64,000 nucleotides of DNA from Salinisphaera sp. G21_0 (GCF_017744115.1 NZ_JAGHQW010000001.1:176266-240265), one strand, 5' to 3'. Positions 1 through 8,493 are shown, numbered from the stretch's first letter. Numbers and translations: made by a program. The notes: generated by a model not told the origin, from the sequence alone.

Positions 1-2
1 TT

Positions 3-161
3 GATTACCTGGTTGCTGATAACTGGAGTGTGAATGCTGCCGTCTGGTATATGGATATAGATACAACGGGTACTTTCAAAGATGGCTCAAATAACGATTA
101 CAAAATTGATGTATCTCTGGATCCCTGGGTATATATGGCCGGTGTAGCTTACCTTTTTTAA
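3..161 (+). CDS. OmpW-type outer membrane protein, C-terminal end
   Basis: The left edge cuts this gene; 52 residues remain. They alternate polar and hydrophobic residues as in beta strands, carry the stretch NAAVWYMDIDT and end in a terminal phenylalanine (VAYLF), the usual C-terminal signal for insertion by the Bam complex. The pattern NWSVNAAVWYMDIDTT is typical of the last strands of the OmpW family of small eight-stranded barrels. A hairpin with a T run follows 31 bp downstream. The family call rests on this short tail only; another small porin is possible. Confidence 0.6.
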   Translation, partial: DYLVADNWSVNAAVWYMDIDTTGTFKDGSNNDYKIDVSLDPWVYMAGVAYLF

Positions 162-192
162 AATCCCCTGACTATTAAGTTGAATATATAAC

Positions 193-220
193 CGCTGTCA
201 GTTGCCTGGCAGCGTTTTTT
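193..220 (+). terminator. Rho-independent terminator after the OmpW-like gene
   Basis: CGCTGTCAG and CTGGCAGCG form a stem around the loop TTGC, with one mismatched pair, and are followed at once by six T. Its position 31 bp after the stop codon fits transcription end of the upstream gene. Confidence 0.75.
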
Positions 221-433
221 CTTACTGCTGAATTAAGTCTGACGTTAACACAGGGTATGAAAACTTTGTCTCCAAAATTGACCTGAATGAGAACTCTGCG
301 AAGCTCAGCCGGCTGGGTAAAATTGATGCAGGCTCGCGGCTCTATTCTTTCTAAACATTCCCGGTAAATTTCTTTCGTTCTACACCACAAAGTTTCAAAA
401 TAACCTTACTGATAACTTATACGGTGAGTGTAA

Positions 434-616
434 ATGACAATTTCTAATAAAGAATTCTATGAACTGATTGGTGCTCCACTCAAAAATTACCGTTGGTCAT
501 GGGGAGCTGTACGTCCTGATAATTCTATCATGCTGACCTGCTCGAACGAAGAACGTCGGACTGTCAACGGTAAGACATATACCCTGACCATTTGGTCGGG
601 TAATAGGTTGAATTGA
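434..616 (+). pseudogene. N-terminal fragment of an uncharacterised protein
   Basis: Sixty residues begin MTISNKEFYELIGAPLKNY, followed by RWSWGAVRPDN. The composition is that of a real, conserved protein start, but the frame stops after about 60 codons and runs into transposase debris. I have an impression of having seen this N-terminus in longer proteobacterial proteins of unknown function but cannot name the family. The rest was probably lost when the neighbouring mobile element arrived. Calling it a pseudogene is an inference; an intact small protein cannot be excluded. Confidence 0.4.
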
Positions 617-670
617 CCCCCTCTCAGGAATCAGTCCGATTTTGATAAAGAGTAAATCAAAAATATTCAG

Positions 671-838
671 GAAGCTCGCTGCGTTCGTCGAGCTTTTCTC
701 TGTGGTAAAGATTCGTTATCCGACAAACACTACGAACACCGTCGCCAATGGGTGGAAGACCGAATTCAGCAGCTATCGTCCATCTTTGCATTGGAAGTTT
801 GTGCTTATGTGGTCATATCCAATCATTACCACATTTGA
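671..838 (+). pseudogene. Y1-type (REP-associated/IS200-like) transposase fragment
   Basis: This frame reads [16 protein letters not shown], then [15 protein letters not shown], and ends [12 protein letters not shown] before a stop. That is the N-terminal third of the Y1 transposase family found alone in many proteobacteria: the conserved CVRRAFLC block, the [10 protein letters not shown] block, and the H-hydrophobic-H metal site (HYH). The catalytic tyrosine region and the beginning are missing, so it cannot be active. A longer open frame in another phase covers the same bases but has no recognisable motif. Confidence 0.65.
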
Positions 839-1101
839 GTTTGGCAGACTCACTATCTTTTACTTAACTAAGTACGCTGGAATTTGTTGTATTTGAGTGT
901 CACAGAGTGATGTAATGGTTCTTTGGAGTTCATATCCCCCGATAAATTCCCTTTTGAATAACGCTTTAAAAAAGCATCAGAACACTCCCGCGTAACTTTT
1001 AAAAAGTTCAAGTTAAACAAATTCCAGTTTGATTGGCATGGAGCTGGTTTGAATCCTTCCGGATTGCTGATCTAATGGGATCTATCACACGCTGGAGCCT
1101 C

Positions 1102-1269
1102 CTAGGAGGCTGACCGAGAATAGACTGCCCTACTGCGGTGGCAGCAAATTGGTCTAAAAAGTCGGAAATTTTTAGCAAATAGAACTACTATTCACTAAAA
1201 ATTTCCGACTTTTTATCCTCAATTTTCTGCCATCCTCGCTACGGGCGCTATTCTCGGTCAGCCTCCTAG
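1102..1269. mobile_element. MITE-like element, family A, copy 1 (168 bp)
   Basis: The element begins CTAGGAGGCTGACCGAGAAT and ends with the exact inverted complement of that sequence. Inside is a second large palindrome built on AAAAAGTCGGAAATTTTTAG. It has no coding capacity. In inverted orientation it matches copy 2 at 30633-30800 over all 168 bp with only four mismatches by my count. CTAG at both ends fits either the repeat itself or a 4-bp target duplication of the YTAR kind used by IS5-type transposases; the mobilising transposase is not in the window. Confidence 0.85.
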
Positions 1270-1444
1270 GTATAAGTCTTGTATTGGTTGATACCTTCAT
1301 TCCAGGTTGCCCTTCCGTGGCGAAAGCCGCCTCGATAAACCCTGAGGCTATTGGAAGATTGTACGACAAATATTCATCATAGCCCACGCTTACTGGCCAG
1401 AGCCCTGATGGACCTTTCTCTGGATTTGGCACTGTACTCACCAT
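1270..1444 (-). pseudogene. Transposase C-terminal fragment (ISKra4-like)
   Basis: Read on the minus strand, this includes KGPSGLWPVSVGYDEYL followed by SYNLPIASGFIEAA. The pattern YDEYLxxxLPIxSGxIEGA is characteristic of the C-terminal part of ISKra4-type transposases. The frame is open only briefly and is cut downstream by the family A MITE, so this is a remnant. The family assignment rests on one motif. Confidence 0.45.
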
Positions 1445-1625
1445 AGCAGAGGTCGAGCAATGTGTTCAGGTACTCCGTAGAGTAGTAAGCTAACTGCTGG
1501 ATTGCGTGGCAGGAAAGTTGGCAGCTTCAGTCAGAGCCAGACATACTTTCACCGGTGTAGTCTTTGACTGGAGCAGAGTTGGCAACAATAAAACAGCGTG
1601 ATGGCTGTATTGATCTCTTTCTCAC

Positions 1626-2333
1626 TTAACCCTTAATGATATTATCACCTACAAAGTCGATAATTTTTCTGCTCTCTTCCATTATTTTATTTTGTGCATC
1701 TTGCAACACTTTTTTAAGTTCCTGAGGTTTTGTGTTTTCTGATTCAATCTGCTGACTTGTTTCACTGATTGTTTTTTCAAGTGGTGCTATTTTGCTATCG
1801 ATATGATCGAAAATCTTATCTGCTTTTTCACGCAGCGAGCCACTACCAAATTTGTCACTTTTATTCTTCAGTTCATCAGCCAGGTTATCAAGAAGGTTTT
1901 CATATTTCATAACTTCCTGATTAATAGGTCTGCCTGCCTCTGCAAATAGTTCTTCTATCATATTATTTCTTTCAGTCAGTCTTTCGTTAAGCATTGTTGT
2001 CAATTTATCAAGAGACTGATTTAACGAATGAATCAGTTCGTAGTTTTTTCCTGCGTCAGGATCGAGTTCAAACTTATTCAGTGCATCCTGAATGGTTTGT
2101 ATCCCGATTTTATTGCCTATAAGGAGACTGCTCACCTGATCCACAGAAAGAGCGGTAATCTCAAAATCCTGTATTGACTTATTACCAGGTCCCTCTCCTT
2201 TTGCCTCCGGAAGCTGATTAGGAACATCCGCCTTCGTGACCGAGACTCCTTTAAAGTCCCCCTTAATATCAGCAACGGGAGCCTGAGTCGTTAAATTATT
2301 AACAGCTACAGCATTAGAATTATTAACATTCAT
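1626..2333 (-). CDS. Hypothetical coiled-coil protein
   Basis: I do not recognise a family. The 235-residue protein begins MNVNNSNAVAVNN; this ATG is preferred over one 24 codons upstream because GAGAGAG lies at a suitable distance before it. Residues 1-70 are polar and probably unstructured. From about residue 75 the sequence is mostly charged helix (LNQSLDKLTTMLNERL, EKADKIFDHIDSKI, LKKVLQDAQNKI) with heptad-like spacing. There is no signal peptide or membrane segment. A disordered N-terminus followed by long coiled coils is common in secreted effectors of host-associated bacteria, but nothing here proves secretion. It stands alone between mobile-element debris and the LDLa gene. Confidence 0.6.
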   Translation of the reverse strand: MNVNNSNAVAVNNLTTQAPVADIKGDFKGVSVTKADVPNQLPEAKGEGPGNKSIQDFEITALSVDQVSSLLIGNKIGIQTIQDALNKFELDPDAGKNYELIHSLNQSLDKLTTMLNERLTERNNMIEELFAEAGRPINQEVMKYENLLDNLADELKNKSDKFGSGSLREKADKIFDHIDSKIAPLEKTISETSQQIESENTKPQELKKVLQDAQNKIMEESRKIIDFVGDNIIKG

Positions 2334-2577
2334 CGATATCTGCTCTCTCTGCGAACGATTAATGAATAACTCTTCAGAGTTTAGATCATTGAATAACCAC
2401 AACATTAACGAGACTTGCAGCCCTCACAAAATGGGCTTACGCAATGAGACAGTAATGTGCTACCTCGATAAACCGCTGACTAATGACAGAATTTTGACAA
2501 GAACATTTCCTGCCGTTGTCTGATTGTTGTCATTTCAATAGGAAAAGGGTGCAAGGTTAGCTCCTGAACCTCTGGGG

Positions 2578-3003
2578 TTACCCCTTAGCCACAGGAATGG
2601 TGGGTGAAGGCATGGTTGCTTGTGCAAGCGTTGTGTTGGGTCCCGTCGTTGTTGTTGGTACAAGGGGTGTGGTTTGTGTAGAGTTTCTTACAGGGTTGCA
2701 TAACTCCGCCCGCTCATCTGAGTTATCGTAACAATCTTTTTCTCCATCACATTGCCAATCAGCGGGAATACATATGCCGTCGTCACAGATAAAGCGTCCT
2801 AACCTGCTACATGTGTTCTGGGTACAGTTCTCATCAGAGCCATCTCTACAATTTACATACACATTACATCGCTCATAGTCGAGCTTGCATTTGTCTTTAT
2901 CTCAGCGGAATTGACCGGACCAACATGCCGCCTGAGTCGGCTGCAACTGATTATTTATAACCGCCAGTGTAAATAGCAGTGTTTTTTTAAGACCTGGCAT
3001 CAT
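2578..3003 (-). pseudogene. Secreted protein with two LDL-receptor class A modules, interrupted by TGA
   Basis: From an ATG-ATG at 3003/3000 the frame encodes a signal-peptide-like start (MPGLKKTLLFTLAVINN), then a first LDLa module beginning CWSGQFR, a TGA at 2902-2904, and in the same frame [18 protein letters not shown] and RDGSDENC. A complete second module follows: [20 protein letters not shown], then [13 protein letters not shown] and a closing Cys. The tail is Thr/Pro-rich ([15 protein letters not shown]). LDLa modules have six cysteines and an acidic calcium site (DGxxDCxDxSDE). Module 1 has five cysteines, and the TGA sits precisely at the place of Cys2 in the usual FRC. A TGT/TGC to TGA change explains this, so a recent nonsense mutation is likeliest. 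A GTG at 2862 could start a shortened product. LDLa modules are chiefly animal extracellular domains. Confidence 0.7.
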
Positions 3004-3306
3004 TGCACCGATATACGGTGAACTCACCATCTGGTTGAAAGCAAAACCCGCTGCAGCGCGCCCCAGTCTCTTTCCGACCTGCAAGGCACAATCGGCCAGC
3101 GGTCTTATTCCATGGGCAGCAATCGGTTTGGGCTTCGGCTTTTGCGCCAGGTCATTAGGACACTGGGTGCGTGCCTGGCAAAAAGTTATACCTCCACCCT
3201 TGTCAGGCTCCTGTTGGTAGAAAGCCATTGTATGTGAGCTGGATCTGTATGATGTAATTTGCGTGTAAACACCTTTTGGATAAGTCGATGGTTTCTCCAT
3301 CCGCAT
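3004..3306 (-). pseudogene. Open upstream extension of the LDLa frame, possible trypsin-like tail
   Basis: The LDLa frame stays open upstream to an ATG at 3306. Its first residues include YPKGVYTQITSYRSS, which resembles the C-terminal PGVYTxVTSYxxWI of chymotrypsin-like serine proteases. The following residues (CQARTQCPNDLAQKPKPKP) have no such match. Either this is a scrap of a lost secreted protease or chance. No catalytic Ser, His or Asp block is present. It could also be the native N-terminus of the LDLa protein, but that would bury the signal peptide inside. Confidence 0.25.
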
Positions 3307-3990
3307 AGGCCTATCACAAAATGTCCTGCTGCTAAGAGGCTGTCTGAGAATGGTTCAGCTTATTGAGACAGCATCAGACCACCTTCCGTTCAAATGTCAA
3401 AGGCTAACCAGCCCAAAGAAAATGATGGCGACGTAGATAATGTCTAATAGTTAATTGAAAAATTTTTCCTGATTCAACCTGCGCCGTGAATCAGCAAAAT
3501 CAGGGGGCAGATCTTTAATCTTGCATGCACCAAGAGAGACCTGACACTCGACTCCCCTAAAGCATGGGAACCAGAGTTTTGCGACACCCTCCTTTGCGGG
3601 AATGACGACTGCTTTCACGGGAATGACGACCTCCTACTCTTTTCCCGGTTTCACTCCCGTCATTGCCGCGAAGGAGGGAATCCACACTGACTCACCACCA
3701 GAACCCTACTGCACGGTGCCCCCAGTAGGCTGACCGAGAATAGGCTGCCCTACGCGGCAACTGCTCCTGCGTTGCTCTAGGAGGCTGTCCGAGAATAGAC
3801 TGCCCTACTGCGGCGGCAGCAAATTGGTCTAGTCATCCCCGAGAGGGCGGAGACCCGCTGTTGACGCTGGATTCCCACCTTCCCGGGAAAGATGGAACTA
3901 ATAACTGGATTAACAGTCAGATACAGTATTATTCGGTTTGATTCAATCAGACCGGTACTGTAAGGACCGCCCACAATAGAGCTAGGTAAA
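3307..3990. other. Intergenic debris with degenerate repeats
   Basis: No gene is supported here. At 3334-3353 lies AAGAGGCTGTCTGAGAATGG, a diverged version of the family A MITE end. Around 3590-3690 and 3833-3900 are several degenerate copies of a GTCATTCCCGCGAAGGCGGGAATCC-like dispersed repeat in both orientations (for example GGGAATGACGACTGC and CTGGATTCCCACCTTCCCGG). Partial family A MITE ends lie between them. The region looks like an accumulation of small repeats. Confidence 0.6.
3726..3832. repeat. Two partial family A MITE ends
   Basis: At 3726-3776 a degenerate end reads GTAGGCTGACCGAGAATAGG, followed by material that resembles the interior of the family B element (CTGCTCCTGCGTTGCTCT). 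At 3777 a second end starts CTAGGAGGCTGTCCGAGAAT and matches family A up to AAATTGGTCTA, where it stops before the inner palindrome. Both are truncated and probably immobile. Confidence 0.7.
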
Positions 3991-6672
3991 TTGGATTCTT
4001 GTCAATCAAATGGTTTGGGTCAACAGTTGCGTGATTTGAACATACAGCCACCCATTGACTTTTCAGAAGAAGCGGTAGGTGACTCCGTTCAGTACTTGGG
4101 CAGGCAGGTAAAGCGACAGGATGGCAACACCGATTGCTCAGAGAAAACGGCTCGAAAAAGACCGACAACTGCAACAGACGACCCTTTACTACCCGGTAAA
4201 CTTCGTCAAATAATGCCAGAAACTGAAGTTTTACCTATCAAAAATGAGCAGTTAATGTCAGAGGGATTCTTCATTACTACCGGGAGTAAACCGCTATCTG
4301 AACGGCAGGTTAATCTTGAGATACAACCCTTTGATTCAAGAGCTGAAGCTATACAGATGGCCGCCAGGAATCTGGTGGGTCAATTTCAATTTGAGGCAAT
4401 AGAAAAGTCACCAACCAATGAAGTGAAATATGCCGTTTTCCTTGAGTGCCTGAAACTTGATGTTGAGAATACGCTGATAAGGCTAAACACAACAACATCT
4501 TTAAATGGGGCTCAAAAGCTCCTGATTTTGTTGGCAGCTGAAGAAGAGCAGAAACAACAGAATAAACGTCCACTTGCTGAGGGCTACTGGATACTTGCGA
4601 GTATTCCGTTATCCATCGGTTTTGAGAAGGCAAAGAACCTGTTTCAGCGCCTACCTGAAACGCCTTCTCTGCCAGAGGTGGACAATGTCATTAATGAGCA
4701 GTTGACAGCATTAAGAGCTGATAACATGCTCAGGGACAGACTTTTGGAGGTCAGGCAACCCCTTAAATCGGAAAACAACGAACTTTCCAGACAGCTGTTG
4801 TGTGAAGTTGACAATATTGAAAAAAAATTTATCCCAAAAGTTGGATGGAACGGCCGTTTTTCAGACGTTGAGGATTATAGAAATTTCCAGATCTATGCAA
4901 GAAGATTGCTGTATCTCTATGCAGCCTGTTCCGGTTTTTCACAGCAGGCTGATATTGCTGAGTTAATGTCGTACATTAAGTCTGTTCTTTATATCATCGA
5001 GCCAAATAACAACCATCCAGCTAACATCTGGCATATTGCTAAAGAGCTGGCCTATTTGTCGAAACAACCCGGCTCCATCGATTATTGCCGCTATATTAGT
5101 ACCCTGGCCAATTGTTTGAAAACACCGGCACCTGTCGCCTTACAGTTTAAAAAGCTCAAACAACTCAGTGATATCAAAGGGTTCGCTTTACTTGAAAGCA
5201 AACCGCTGGACAAGTATCTAACTGTACTCAGAGCAAACATTGATAAAATGGCTCCGGAATATTCACGGGTATTGCTCGATGCAGTTGACGATCTTGAAAA
5301 AGAGTGTGCTGGTATATCACTACCGGAAGGCAAGCCCGATATCAAAGCGAAAGTGCATCGACTTTTAATGATCATTGCCGCCTGCAAATCATCCAGAGAA
5401 ATAATGGCTACTTCACTATTGGAACACTTTGTCACGGCCATTATGGAACATGGCAATAAAAAAAATATTCCCTATCTGATTGCCGGGCTGGCCCGTCTGG
5501 TTCAGAGTACCCCGAAAATACAGAAAATACTGGGTGAGCCCGTAATCAAGGGTGGGGAGCATTTGCGAATGGCACCGCTGCAATGGCTGGCATTTGTACC
5601 CAATGTACTCTCAGAAGGTGACATTGAGGAACTCTGTAAATCTTTGCAAGCTTCCAGCGCCAGCAGGCGAAAGATGAAAGATGGCAAGGTTTTCCACTTG
5701 TGGCTGGCTACTATGGAGCAGGCAATGGCCAGCGAGGTTATCAATAAGGCCATGGTAATGCCGATTCTGAAAAAGCTTACCCAAAGTCTGACTTATGAAA
5801 AACTGGGCTGGCTTTATATGGTTTTCAGCATGGGAGACAGGTTTAATCTATTTCTGGACATCATGGGTTTCAGCTGTCAAAAGGAAGGATTACCATTGTT
5901 GATCGCAGAAAAAGGGGCGGACGCTTTGGTGGGCGTCAATAAAGAGTTCTCACAATGGCTGATGAAACAACGACATCACCATCTCCTGCCTTTTTACATG
6001 GCATCAATGATAGAAGAGGGGAATGCAGCAGTCATAAACCTTACCCATCAGTTTATAGAGACAAGCGTTAACAATACTTTTGTTCAGAGCAGGCAGTCAC
6101 CGCTGCACAATCCACACCTGCAGGCCATTTACAAGAAATATCCCCGATTGGAAGCAGGTTGGGGAGCGAACTTCAGAGGTTTCAGCGAGGAAACCCGAAA
6201 CAAGCTCTTGTCCGAGGGAGAAACCCTGAAGCTGACAGAGGACCCCTGGGATCTTTTTATCAGTGGGCTTGAAGTTAAAAGCTGTTTATCACCTGACGCC
6301 CTGAGTTTTAGAAGTGGACTGATGAGTTATGTGATGGATGGACGCAATGCCATGATTGTCATAAAGAACCAAAAAGGAAATATTCTCAGCAGAAGTGTGA
6401 TTCGCATGGTGCTGGATCAGGATGATTGCCCTGCGTTATTGCTTGAAAAAGGCTATCCCGATAAGCGTAATTTATTGTTCATTGATGCCGCACGGGACAT
6501 TGCTGACGAGATGGGCCTGCCCCTTTACCACTTCGTGGATGCTAAAACATGTACAAAAGGTATGATAAAACTTCTGGAAGGGAGAGCACCTCTCGATTAT
6601 TTTGACGCTTTTCCTTTATTAAAGGAGAGACAGAAACTTACGATTACCGACGTACAACGTGATGTAAGGTAA
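3991..6672 (+). CDS. Large hypothetical protein (893 residues)
   Basis: I do not recognise a named family. The proposed start is TTG preceded by GCTAGG; the first in-frame ATG lies about 70 codons later, so the start is uncertain. The first 70 residues are polar (KRQDGNTDCSEKTARKRP). The rest is almost all helical with no membrane segments or signal peptide. A compact C-terminal part (about residues 760-880) contains MDGRNAMIVIKNQKGNILSR followed by SVIRMVLDQDDCPALLLEKG, which looks like a folded domain ending in LPLYHF. Size, disordered N-terminus, isolation and repeat-rich surroundings fit a secreted effector of a symbiont or pathogen; that is inference only. It is complete, with no frameshift visible. 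Confidence 0.7.
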   Translation: MDSCQSNGLGQQLRDLNIQPPIDFSEEAVGDSVQYLGRQVKRQDGNTDCSEKTARKRPTTATDDPLLPGKLRQIMPETEVLPIKNEQLMSEGFFITTGSKPLSERQVNLEIQPFDSRAEAIQMAARNLVGQFQFEAIEKSPTNEVKYAVFLECLKLDVENTLIRLNTTTSLNGAQKLLILLAAEEEQKQQNKRPLAEGYWILASIPLSIGFEKAKNLFQRLPETPSLPEVDNVINEQLTALRADNMLRDRLLEVRQPLKSENNELSRQLLCEVDNIEKKFIPKVGWNGRFSDVEDYRNFQIYARRLLYLYAACSGFSQQADIAELMSYIKSVLYIIEPNNNHPANIWHIAKELAYLSKQPGSIDYCRYISTLANCLKTPAPVALQFKKLKQLSDIKGFALLESKPLDKYLTVLRANIDKMAPEYSRVLLDAVDDLEKECAGISLPEGKPDIKAKVHRLLMIIAACKSSREIMATSLLEHFVTAIMEHGNKKNIPYLIAGLARLVQSTPKIQKILGEPVIKGGEHLRMAPLQWLAFVPNVLSEGDIEELCKSLQASSASRRKMKDGKVFHLWLATMEQAMASEVINKAMVMPILKKLTQSLTYEKLGWLYMVFSMGDRFNLFLDIMGFSCQKEGLPLLIAEKGADALVGVNKEFSQWLMKQRHHHLLPFYMASMIEEGNAAVINLTHQFIETSVNNTFVQSRQSPLHNPHLQAIYKKYPRLEAGWGANFRGFSEETRNKLLSEGETLKLTEDPWDLFISGLEVKSCLSPDALSFRSGLMSYVMDGRNAMIVIKNQKGNILSRSVIRMVLDQDDCPALLLEKGYPDKRNLLFIDAARDIADEMGLPLYHFVDAKTCTKGMIKLLEGRAPLDYFDAFPLLKERQKLTITDVQRDVR

Positions 6673-6764
6673 TCATAACGGATGCTTGCAGGCTCCTCAG
6701 GTGGCAGACCTTTCTTTGTGCAAGGCAAAGATTAAAGATCTGACCTCTGATTTTTACCTTCGAT

Positions 6765-7078
6765 GTGTCTGGCATCAGTCGTTGGATGAATGAGACAGCG
6801 AAAAATGCTGCCTATGTCAAAAGTCAGTACCTGGAGCAGAAGATCGCCCTCGAAGAACTGTTAGAGAGTTATGAACTCGGCGGTTCTACATCGAGAAGTT
6901 TTATCCGTCAGGGCGAGCGAGCCGCTGATTCGATGAATCTTCTGAACAATCAGGACTTAGACCGACTCAATAATGCTATTCGCTCGGCAGAGCAGAACAT
7001 GGCGAGCTTGGGCGACAGTTCCCGTAATACCCTGAACAGCTTGCAAGATGAACTGGATGAGCAGGGCAGGCAATCAGA
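6765..7078 (+). pseudogene. Phage tail tape-measure protein, C-terminal fragment
   Basis: The frame encodes SGISRWMNETAKNAAYVKSQ, then a helical stretch with NLLNNQDLDRLNNAIRSAEQ and SSRNTLNSLQDELDE. This is the style and wording of the last conserved helix of long-tailed phage tape-measure proteins (LNxxxLDxLNxAI...LRxSSxxTLxSLQxELDRLxG). The native protein would be many hundred residues. Here it begins after an in-frame stop and is cut at 7078 where the duplicated Arg-rich module begins. Confidence 0.6.
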
Positions 7079-8273
7079 CTGAATTTTTACTGGAACTCTG
7101 GTTTGTTCCAACTGAATTAGAAGTCAATGTTAATCCACCGGAGTTTCCAGCTGAATGGATTGACTGGAGATACTGCTCTTTTGCGATTTTTGCCTGCTTT
7201 GAAGCTTCTTCCTTGTTGGCAGTTTGTCTTTTGATTCTGTTGTAAGTATTCATATAGATTCTGTGCCCCTCTACGAAGAGGGGATCTTTGCGACGCTCCC
7301 TTTTGCGCTCCCTTTCGCGTTCCTTTTGGCGCTCTGCGAAAGTTGGATCTTTGCGACGCTCCTTCTGGTGCTCCCTTTGGTACTTCCTTTTGCGCTCCCT
7401 TTCGCGCTCTGCAAAAGCGGGATCTTTGCGAAGCTCCCTTTGGCGCTCCCTTTGGCGCTCCCTTTGGCGCTCTGCAAAAGCGGGATCTGTACGGTAGCGC
7501 TCCCTTTTGCGCTCCCTTTCGCGCTCTGCGAAAGCTGGATCTTTGCGAAGCCCTCTTTGGTACTCCCTTTGGCGCTCTGCGAAAGCGGGATCTTTGCGAC
7601 GCTCCCTTTGGTACTCCCTGTGGTACTCCCTTTTGCGCTCTGCGAAAGTGGGATCTTTGTGACGCTCCCTTTGGTACTCCCTTTGGTACTCCCTTTGGTA
7701 CTCCCTTTCGCGCTGGGCGTAAGCGGGATCTTTGCGACGCTCCCTTCGGCGCTCCCTTCGGCGCTCCAACTGAGAGGCTTTGTTGTCAGTTATTTTTTCT
7801 GGTGGGTTTGAAACAGACTTATTACTCAAGTTATCAGCGTGAATTATCGGACTGATTTTCTCCACCACTTTAGAATAGTGATGGCTGTTATTAACAGAGT
7901 GAGAACCGCCTTCTTCAGCCATACTCCAAACTTGCACAATTTTTATTTCTGATTCAGTGTCACTACCGGCTTTCTGAAATGTTTCTGGTCTTACGGTTAA
8001 TTCAAAAGACTGGTCCAGGCAGATCTCTTTAGCATCGAGAATAGTGATTGACATTTGTTTAATTCTTGAATCATTGAGTCGGTTATGGAGTCTATCCTCA
8101 TCGGGTATTGAGGTGTTATTGATTGGGGCCGTTTGTTCCACTTTCTGACCGAATGCTATAGCATTTTTTGGTGTATGGCGATTGGAAAGTGACTTACCGT
8201 CGGACATAACAGCGTCATATGCAGTAAGAAAATTCGAATAACAGCCTTGTAAGTTACAATCTGGATCAGTCAT
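7074..8273 (-). CDS. Arg-rich tandem-repeat protein, copy A (399 residues)
   Basis: Residues 1-165 form a non-repetitive head (MTDPDCNLQGCYSNFL...). Residues about 168-340 are an extremely basic tandem array built on RRKDPAFAEREREYQRE with variable numbers of the inner YQRE/RERE units, and a 50-residue tail follows (RIYMNTYNRIKRQTANKEEA). No catalytic motif is visible. The repeat recalls Arg/Glu-rich helical repeats of eukaryotic DNA-binding proteins such as the STPR type, so nucleic-acid binding is a reasonable guess. Compared with copy B the array is longer and the C-terminus ends early (SKNSV) at the duplication boundary. There is no good Shine-Dalgarno; the start is shared exactly with copy B. 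Confidence 0.65.
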   Translation of the reverse strand: MTDPDCNLQGCYSNFLTAYDAVMSDGKSLSNRHTPKNAIAFGQKVEQTAPINNTSIPDEDRLHNRLNDSRIKQMSITILDAKEICLDQSFELTVRPETFQKAGSDTESEIKIVQVWSMAEEGGSHSVNNSHHYSKVVEKISPIIHADNLSNKSVSNPPEKITDNKASQLERRRERRRERRKDPAYAQREREYQREYQREYQRERHKDPTFAERKREYHREYQRERRKDPAFAERQREYQRGLRKDPAFAERERERKRERYRTDPAFAERQRERQRERQRELRKDPAFAERERERKRKYQREHQKERRKDPTFAERQKERERERKRERRKDPLFVEGHRIYMNTYNRIKRQTANKEEASKQAKIAKEQYLQSIHSAGNSGGLTLTSNSVGTNQSSSKNSV

Positions 8274-8379
8274 TAATTCATAAATTCATTAAGTTATTGA
8301 ATCACAGCATAAGACTCCCGCTTCGTTACACAAGTTCCTTCCTGACACAACCCATTCACCATTTACATCAAAAAAAACA
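7079..8379. repeat. Duplicated module, copy A
   Basis: From CTGAATTTTTACTGGAACTC to the A-rich run before AAGGATTTGAT this segment is a direct repeat of 8718-9750. It includes the whole Arg-rich gene plus about 100 bp upstream of it. The length difference (about 1300 against 1030 bp) is explained by different numbers of internal repeats. Both copies lie in the same orientation and are flanked by prophage fragments. Confidence 0.85.
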
Positions 8380-8391
8380 TAAGGATTTGAT

Positions 8392-8493
8392 ATGACTATT
8401 AACCATGATGATGTAAAACTCTTCAAAAGCCAGCGATTCACGGCTGAGAAAGACGGTGGCGGTCGTGTGACTGGGCGGCTAATAAAACCATGA
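8392..8493 (+). pseudogene. Prophage tail protein, N-terminal fragment
   Basis: After a good ribosome site (AAGGA) the frame reads MTINHDDVKLFKSQRFTAEK followed by DGGGRVTG, then stops. Starts of the form MTIxxxDVxLFxSQxLTDxxDGGGRxTG are familiar from phage virion proteins several hundred residues long. Only the first 28 codons match; the frame then joins the next fragment. The adjoining copy A module may have inserted immediately upstream. Confidence 0.5.

Noticed and set aside
175..390. 71-codon minus-strand open frame next to the OmpW-like gene
   Set aside because: It overlaps the likely terminator at 193-220, has no ribosome site and no recognisable sequence; probably chance.
642..896. 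84-codon plus-strand open frame
   Set aside because: It is an out-of-phase shadow of the Y1 transposase fragment, which carries real motifs in another frame.
1172..1444. 90-codon minus-strand frame read as a complete gene
   Set aside because: Its second half lies in the family A MITE; only the first part resembles a transposase, so it is a chance join.
7224..7855. Plus-strand frames of up to 195 codons rich in Leu, Ala, Pro and Phe opposite the Arg-rich gene
   Set aside because: They are the mirror of the repeat array in all frames; repeats keep every frame open. The minus-strand frame shared at both copies with a non-repetitive head is the real one.
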